DNA from: Caenorhabditis elegans
Taxonomy: Eukaryota > Nematoda > Chromadorea > Rhabditida > Rhabditidae
Assembly (NCBI RefSeq): GCF_000002985.6
Contig: NC_003280.10
Span: forward strand, 248,001-312,000
Direction of reading: 5' to 3'
DNA length: 64,000 nt
Positions 57,531 through 64,000 of this stretch are shown one piece after another. Positions within the stretch are counted from its first letter, which is position 1. The number at the start of each line of letters is the position of its first letter. A program made the translations under genes and the position numbers. The notes beneath the pieces were generated by a model. That model did not search any database, had not been told where the DNA came from, and saw only the letters and a program-made list of their open reading frames with translations.

Positions 57531-59544
57531 GGTTTAATGAAGTTTTGCGGCAAGAACTAGTCTTTTATATACTCCCTCTCCTGCTGAAAATAGAGACGGG
57601 CGGCGCATAAAGTGAAGGTTTTGGAACGGAAAATCCGGATCTTTTCAATGCGCGAAAAGTACTTGGAAATTCAATTGGCATATGTATACCACTTATTATA
57701 TTTCAATTGGTAGAATTTTTTTTAACAAACTGATTTTTGATTTTATTTTTCTGACAAAAAAAAGTTCCACCGGAAACCAAATTATTCCTAATAAAGGAAG
57801 AATCATTAAGATTTTGAAAGCACTATCAATGAATAAACGTGGCGCCAGTTAGTCAATAACCACTATAATGGCAGTGAGTTGATAAAAATTGATAGTGGAA
57901 TTTTAATACGATTCTTCTTTCAGGTAGTTATATAAACATAATTTCAAAGTGCAAAATGAGTTCCATTAACATTTAAATAGGGAATTAAGCATGTTAACTT
58001 GCAGAATTCAAAACGAATCTCATCTCATTTAAAGCATATGTTTTAACAGTATTCTGAATTTTTTTCAATGCATGTTTCAGTGATTTCAAGACTCATTCGA
58101 TGTTTCGGGATGAATATATTTACTGAATCCTTTTTCAAATCTGAAATTTTTTCACCCTTCTTGAAAAAAAAATTCAAAAAGCTTTCAAGAAATAAAGTTT
58201 AAGCGTTTTATGATTAAAAGCTATTCAAATAGTTTGTCAGACCACGCTAGGGTTCCCAGCTAAGTGAGACGCAAAATGCGGGCCTAACGTGTTCGGGGTA
58301 CCGCACCGCTACATACATTCGGATACAAGCGGAGTGAGTGACGCCGGGAGGCCGGCGAGGGCACCGTAGCGGCGACCTCATGGGAGCTCTAGGCCATTCC
58401 AATTTTTTTTGAGTTTTCCGTTTTCCACCAAGTTTAACTGGTTCCTCTCAGTAATAATTTTCAAATGTGACTATTTTCAAATGGAACTACAAAATAAAGA
58501 CAATACCTGTTGGAATAATTGAGACCTTGTTTTATTTCAACTCTCCCCTTTGGAAGACTCCATCCGTGTGCATGCCACTTCTTATCAGAACAAAATATAA
58601 ACTTGAACAAACGGAAGAAAAAAAATTAGGTTGCAATAAGGCTCCTCTCTTAATTGTTTAAAACGTATTGACTTGATTTTCACTGATAAAATCACGTTTT
58701 GTGTCTTGCGTGGTTTGAAAAATTTTCTTCCTGGGTGAAACGGGAGACCGACAATATATTTGAACTAGAATTATAGTCCAATGGGAGTATAAAAAGTAAT
58801 ATTGTATGTTTGTTATTAATCTTGGAGTCTATCATGTGAGGCATAGGTGCACAACCCAGGCCTTTGTTGACTTACAAATATATTCAAAAACGGATTTTTC
58901 AAGAATGACAATTTTTTTTTGAACAAAAACTGAAATTATTTTCACTCCACTTGGTCTAAAAATTATCAGATTAAAAAATTTTTAAAATTTTCAAAAATTT
59001 CCCAGAATGTTCACCTACTTCTAACCGTTCTGAAAAACATTAAAAGTTTGCGAACAAAAGCATTTGGAGCAATTCTACAGGCCTCCAAAGTAGTGAAAAA
59101 ATGCACTGAAACAATTTCAGATCGAAGTTTTTGGGGTTTAGAGCATGGTTTTGCCGCTTAAAGTTTTGCAGTGACCTATCCTTATAGAAAACTTTCAAAT
59201 GACACATGTCTCGTTTTGAAATCTGACGGTAAAATAAAAACATTGTTAGTTTTTTTTTAAATCTGTCCTACTAAAAAGTTTTCGATTAGCACTACAAATT
59301 ATTTCCTTAAACCTGTGTACTGCTCTTTGATGCCCGTGATCTTTTTCACCAACTCTTCCTGATTGTTAGTCTTGTTGAATTTCATTACGGAATGAGGGCG
59401 GAGCATAATTATCAGTTAGTGGAAGAAGAAGCAATTGACCTTTGCCAGTACAATGCTCCGTACAAAAAGCGGGAGATAAAAGAGATACCTTGCAAAATTG
59501 ACATTTTTTGGTTTTTCTGACCTTGTTGGAATAGTTTTTGAAGT
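57531..59544. other. Intergenic region with a GC-rich block
   Basis: About 2 kb without a supported gene. A GC-rich stretch at about 58250-58400 (GGGCCTAACGTGTTCGGGGT, ACGCCGGGAGGCCGGCGAGG) stands out against AT-rich surroundings. It encodes no recognised protein and is not a recognised RNA. Confidence 0.55.
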
Positions 59545-61449
59545 ATGTCTGATGATCAAAAAGACACACAAGCTTCGGGAACCGACCCAAAAAATGAGTA
59601 AGTCGCTTTTATATTTTTAGGATAGATTAATATTGAACAGTTTCAGGAAACATGATGAGCAAGAAGTGGCAGAGTACGTTGTGCTTTTAAGTTTTTAATA
59701 CTGATGAAAAATAGCTGAACATTCTTTTAGTGAAATTTCAGTTTTTACGGAAATTGTTATACCCTCAGATTTATTGGGTTTTATTTTTACTTTGATTTGT
59801 TAAACTCTAACTTAATACGATTTTAGCAAATAAAAAATTTTGATCATCAAGTTTTTTTTAATCGGAAACTTATTGTTAATCTGAAATAAAACTTGAAAAA
59901 AAAAACGTTTATAAAAAAATTTCAGTGCCACCGATCCGAGTAAAACACCCACAGATGGTAACAAAGAGTGAGTCAATTTTTAATTGAAATAAATATATAC
60001 TAAAGAAAAATTCACCTTTTGAAATATTTATGCAGGAAATACATTTTAAATTTTTTTTTGGCCATTCAAAAAATTTTTAAAAAATTATTTGCAGTGCAAC
60101 CGACCAAAAGAAAACATCTTCAAATGAAAACAAAGAGTAAGTAAATTATTGATTCAAATAGAAATATACTAAAATAATAGTTATCTTATAAAATATTCAA
60201 GCATGAAGTACAAATTAAATGCTGATAGTGAGTTTTTTTTTAAAAATCATATTTGACGGTTTATTCGAAAATTCGAAAAGTTGAACAAATCGAATAATTA
60301 ATGTAATTATTTTCAGTGCAACCGACCCAAAACAGACACCAACAGATCACAAAGAGTGAGTCAAGTAAAAAAAAGATTTTAAGTGCGAGACTCACGCCGA
60401 CGCTCTGTCCACAAAACAACAATTTTCATACCAAAAAAGTCAAAGAAATCCATACGTGTTTGAAAAAAAAACACAAAAAGACGTTTAAGATGATTTAAAA
60501 AAAAAAAGTTATTTTCAGTGAACATATCCCGCAGAACATTGCCTCTGTTTTGCAACACATTCGGGACCCAAAGTTAATCAAGGACTTTAGCGCAGCCTTG
60601 CAAAGTTTCTCACTCGGACGTCATACGTCGAACGGCCATTCTGCCTCAGAGACAGTTCAGGCCTCGAACGGGGAAAAAGAGCACGCAAAAATGCAGTATA
60701 ACCTTCCTCCCGATGTGAAAGAGTGGGTCAAAGTTATAATTTTTATTGGATTTTGAAAAATATTGCAGCAAAAAAAAGAAACTCCTCATTGGACACGGTA
60801 TCTCGTTTTTAATTCATGTCATTATGACCTATACCTTGTTTCTTGAATGGTACAATGCAATCGATCCAAAAATTACTGTAGTTGGAGGTGAGTTTCAGAA
60901 CATTTTGACTCGAAATTTAGAAAATCAAACCTAATTTCAGCGATTATTCTGATGGTTTTCGTCTTGTGTTTATTACTTCTCGCGTTCGGCGGCTTCGTCT
61001 GGATGTTGCACGGAAAATATAAAAACGAAAAGGCAGAGACGGAGTTTTTCATTTCGTAAGTGAAAAAAGGCCAAGCTAGAATGTACCCCTAGGCATAAGC
61101 CTAAGCCTAAGCCAAAGCGTAAGCCTAGGCCTGAACCTAAACCAGAGAAAAAGCTTACGGCTAAAATCAATCTCAATCAAGCTTTAAAGGTATTTTCAGA
61201 CTCCCCCTGTTCAACATCGCGTGTGCAACAATCTATCAATTTGTTGTTCAACTTTTGGCATCTCAATTGTCAATAAAAGTATGAAAGTTCTTTCTCAGAA
61301 TTTAGCAGATTCAATACTCAATTCCCAATTTCAATTCTACGTTTCAGGTACCAAATCTGGCGTCCTCAATTGCGGCCTCTATATCAGTTGCAACTCATAT
61401 GATTCTTCATACTTTTGCGCTTTTTTGGAAGTCACCATTGAAAAAATAA
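59545..61449 (+). CDS. Membrane protein with tandem mini-exon linker (273 aa, 10 exons)
   Basis: Exons 59545-59597, 59647-59673, 59926-59967, 60095-60136, 60317-60355, 60519-60722, 60769-60887, 60941-61055, 61200-61278 and 61348-61449. The N-terminal part is hydrophilic. Exons 3-5 encode near-repeats DATDPSKTPTDGNKE, DATDQKKTSSNENKE and DATDPKQTPTDHKE, each 13-14 codons, all in phase 2, so skipping any one keeps frame. Exons 7-10 encode four hydrophobic segments (ISFLIHVIMTYTLFLEW; AIILMVFVLCLLLLAFGG; IYQFVVQLLA; ISVATHMILHTFALFW). No known family is recognised. The convergent gene at 61555-62571 is its paralogue by sequence and exon structure. Confidence 0.78.
61090..61145 (+). repeat. Short telomere-like repeat in intron 8 of the mini-exon gene
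   Basis: GCATAAGCCTAAGCCTAAGC and neighbouring degenerate units, the same TTAGGC-complement family as 44047-44425, between exons 8 and 9. Confidence 0.75.
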
Positions 61450-61554
61450 TTTCAACTGATGAGAAAAATAATAATTTTCAAAGATTTTTTAGTATTGAAG
61501 TCGAATATTGCCAATGGCATAACAACATAACATTTGAATAAATTTTATGAAAAA

Positions 61555-62571
61555 TTATACTTTCCAAAAAACCGCCATGGAGTGCAGAACTAAATGAATG
61601 CAAACAGAGACGGTAGTTGCATAGGATGAGTAGAGGATTGGGATCTGAAAAATTTTCTGACGAATTTAATTATATAGGTTGACAAACCTGGTAAGTTTTC
61701 CAATGAGATATCACAATTTGCGTGAAGAGCTGATAGGCGGTGGATAAGGCGATATGTACCAGTGGCCAACTGGAAAATGGTGAAAAGTTTTATTTGGGGT
61801 AGCACCAGTGAGGATTTTGTCTAAATACACTTATGATGAGCCAAAATAACCGAATATCATAATAAAACACTTCAAAAATTTTCAAAACGTTTTTTTGGAA
61901 AGGTTTTTTTTTGAAATTCGGTCATTTTGGCACCATTGAAGTAGTTTTAACACTGCCCCCCCGGCGTTACTCCACTTTTAAAATTTAAAAACCAAAATTT
62001 CAGCCAAAACAATTGTCTTAATTTTAAAAAGTCTGTACCGACAATATCAAAATTGGTATTAAAATTTCGTACCCCCGCAAGAATGTTTTGGAAAAATTAG
62101 AATTTGAGCTGGTTTGAGCAGCATTAAATTTAAAATCTCAATTTTTAAGACATAAACTTACATATGAAAGAATCGTCTTGCATGTGAGTCACTTTTCATT
62201 TCGGATTTAAAAATACTGAATATTAAGATCAAGATAATCAAAAATCCGATTCCAATAATCACCAGGCAGAAAACTGAAAATTAATTTTCAAAAACCTTAA
62301 CAACTTCAATTTTTGGATTCCTACTCTGAAAATGTGTGAGAACTGGATTATCGGCTTTACTCCATTGGACCAATAGGAAATAGAACATTGCCACGTGGAT
62401 TAAAGATGAAAGAGAGTGCAGGGACAGGAGTACATTCTTTTTTCTGAAAAAAACTTCTGAAAAACGTTTTCTCAAAAAATGTTTAATAAATTTTTTTTTC
62501 TGAAATTACAAAATCACTTACAGAGGATCCAATACTGGAAATTTTTCCACAGAATCTGGATTTTCAAGCAT
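61555..62571 (-). CDS. Paralogue of the 59545-61449 membrane protein (150 aa, 5 exons)
   Basis: Exons 62571-62522, 62443-62325, 62273-62162, 61769-61688 and 61644-61555; phases close from MLENPD. It lacks the long hydrophilic N-terminus of its neighbour but matches its membrane half exon by exon: LIHVAMFYFLLVQW to LIHVIMTYTLFLEW; FCLVIIGIGFLIILILIF; WPLVHIALSTAYQLFTQ to LPLFNIACATIYQFVVQ; SVCIHLVLHSMAVFWK to SVATHMILHTFALFWK. Exon lengths are 119/112/82/90 against 119/115/79/102. A second ATG at 62631 (MSET, donor at 62620) does not join in frame with the splice I can see, so the true start is uncertain. Function unknown. Confidence 0.75.
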
Positions 62572-62631
62572 TTTTTTCTCAAATTTCGAATTTTTTGGGA
62601 AAACAATGAGTTCAACTTACGTTTCAGACAT

Positions 62632-64000
62632 TTTATCAAAGGAAGAGTAAATAAATAAACTGTGGAAGGATACGATGGCAAGCCTCCTATCAGGCATGCC
62701 TATCTTCCTTCTTCATTTACTTCCATGGCGGCCCGCCCCTAAGTGCAGGCGCACACAAGTTAGTCTGGTGGGAGTCGCCCTACTGTTACCGTACGCGATC
62801 GTGCCAGATCTCGTAGATAAAATAATAGAAAACATATGAATATATCGATATGTTTATTGAGATGAGGGGGAGAAGGACGGGTGTCCGTCTCCCAGCCTCC
62901 CGATAGAATGATGTTAATTCTCATGGAATAGAATGTCTCTATTCTCTCGTGCTCTCTCACCCCACCAACTGTCGTTGACAGATGGCAATGATCAAGGGCA
63001 CTCGATAAATAGAAACCGAGAAGCAGTATAGAACTGACCTCTCACATGCCGCCCTTTTTGAGCAGCTTCGTCCCGAAGCTTTTGATGTTAGGCTTACAGA
63101 ACTCAGATTCCCAAAAAGAAAAATAACAGATGACGGTAACGGCACGCCATCCTACCCTCTCAAAAGTGCTTTGTCCTCAAAGCGCTAGTGTTTTAGTGCA
63201 AGAGTTTAAAGCCCTTTCAAGAAGGATAAACAACATATGAAAAAACTATACCAAATAAAATCCTACTCTCATCTCATTAAAATGCAATACAACAGAGTCT
63301 CTTTAATTTCTATTGCCTCAGGCAGACACAAATACTTATTTCAAAATGTGAAATTCTAAGAAAACGGACTTAACAATATAATTAGAGGTCATTTTACTCA
63401 ACAGTAACTTATCTACATACAATACAAAGAAAATGGGGAACTCTTCAAACTAGTGTATTCTCAATACTCAAAAAAAAATGTGCGGGGAACTTTGCTTACT
63501 CAACACAATAAAATGGCTCAAACTTGGCTCATGATGCCCTCAGGCTAGAATAGAGATTGAATCAATAAAGAACAACTAATAATCAAAAGAAAAAAAACTC
63601 AAGCCGCATCAGGGGGAGTTGGTCCAACGTCGGGAATTCCTTGACCGTTTGAAGAGAATCTGCTTTGTCCGTTTTGCAGAGGCGTGATGTGTACTGGAAA
63701 CTGTCTCCATGCTCTTCCAACCAGACGAGAATAGAATAATAGATGGGAAGGGGTTTGATGGTGATAGGAATGGGGGAATCCAAATAGATATTGGTGTGGC
63801 CTTGGTGTAGCGGTTATGGCACACTTACTAGGGAATAGTTAGGTGAACTCCTGACTCCTCTGAGTTCGCAGAAACAATTTTGGAACCTGCGATCTTACAT
63901 ACAGGGGCACCCCAAAAAATTATTTCCTGGCTCGGTGGTACCTTCATGTTATAGGCGTGCTCTCGGCACCTAATATTATAATCAACCTTTATCTAACTCT
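62632..64000. other. Unassigned region, possible LTR-like fragment
   Basis: No supported gene. About 62690-63130 has a composition unlike its surroundings, with a GGGAGAAGGACGGGTGTCCG-type hairpin, and on the minus strand an ATAAATAG box and AATAAA, loosely like a solo LTR. Nothing marks its ends convincingly. 63190-64000 holds short AT-rich ORFs only. Confidence 0.3.

Noticed and set aside
62281-62305. Possible 22-base intron between the KVVKV-like end and the next hydrophobic exon of the minus paralogue
   Set aside because: Too short for a nematode intron; using the donor at 62324 gives a 51-base intron and an in-phase join that matches the paralogue.
63800-63900. tRNA-like stretch with GTGTAGCGGTTATGGCAC (A-box-like) and GAGTTCGCAG (B-box-like)
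   Set aside because: No acceptor stem pairs across the two ends, the B-box deviates from GGTTCGANTCC, and no anticodon arm can be drawn. At best a decayed tRNA-derived sequence.
1-64000. CRISPR arrays, bacterial operons, phage or viral genes
   Set aside because: The sequence is spliced eukaryotic DNA; the regular repeats are transposon-like palindromes or minisatellites, and no viral protein was recognised.

Overview
The window is nematode genomic DNA and almost certainly Caenorhabditis elegans. It is AT-rich, with many short introns (often 45-60 bases), TTTTCAG-type acceptors, trans-splice-like acceptors a few bases ahead of start codons, operon-like gene strings, and worm repeat families throughout. 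Recognisable genes (cat-2, misc-1, mrpl-41, djr-1.1, trul-1, the NIPBL homologue scc-2) point to chromosome II; that placement is from memory of the genes, not from the sequence.

Layout. 1-7182 (minus): first 13 exons of the cohesin loader scc-2/pqn-85, cut by the left edge. 7.4-9.4 kb: a nested palindromic mobile-element nest. 10481-12966 (plus): cat-2, tyrosine hydroxylase. 12.97-16.4 kb: repeat-rich intergenic DNA. 16430-17868 (plus): a 91-residue secreted, peptide-precursor-like gene. 18447-25893 (minus): a 14-exon gene whose protein matches human CIP2A along its length. 25.9-28.8 kb: repeats and one doubtful small ORF. 28861-37679 (minus): an operon-like string, in transcript order an unknown 303-residue protein, an MBLAC1-type metallo-beta-lactamase fold protein, the TRAIP-type E3 ligase trul-1 and a TatD nuclease. 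38633-43731 (plus): the divergent operon-like string misc-1, mrpl-41, djr-1.1. 44.0-44.4 kb: degenerate interstitial telomere repeats. 45919-46642 (minus): a small one-pass membrane protein. 48291-49010 (minus): a C-type lectin. 49399-51735 (plus): a seven-pass chemoreceptor-like protein. 51984-52767 (plus): a small secreted protein. 53.5-53.7 kb: a 40-bp-period array of heat-shock elements. 54415-55602 (plus): a BPHL-like alpha/beta hydrolase. 55924-57530 (minus): a cuticle collagen. 59545-61449 (plus) and 61555-62571 (minus): two convergent paralogues of a membrane protein family, one with tandemly duplicated mini-exons. 62.6-64 kb: unassigned, possibly LTR-like DNA.

Themes. cat-2 makes L-DOPA for dopamine, and djr-1.1 (DJ-1) lies about 30 kb away. 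The minus operon gathers a replication-stress ubiquitin ligase with two predicted metal-dependent hydrolases or nucleases. The plus operon is mitochondrial or redox in flavour. Most introns over 200 bases are long because they carry inverted repeats or dispersed repeat copies.

Exon coordinates were worked out by hand from splice signals, reading-frame continuity and remembered protein families. They are good to within a few bases where phases close, but no alignment was run.
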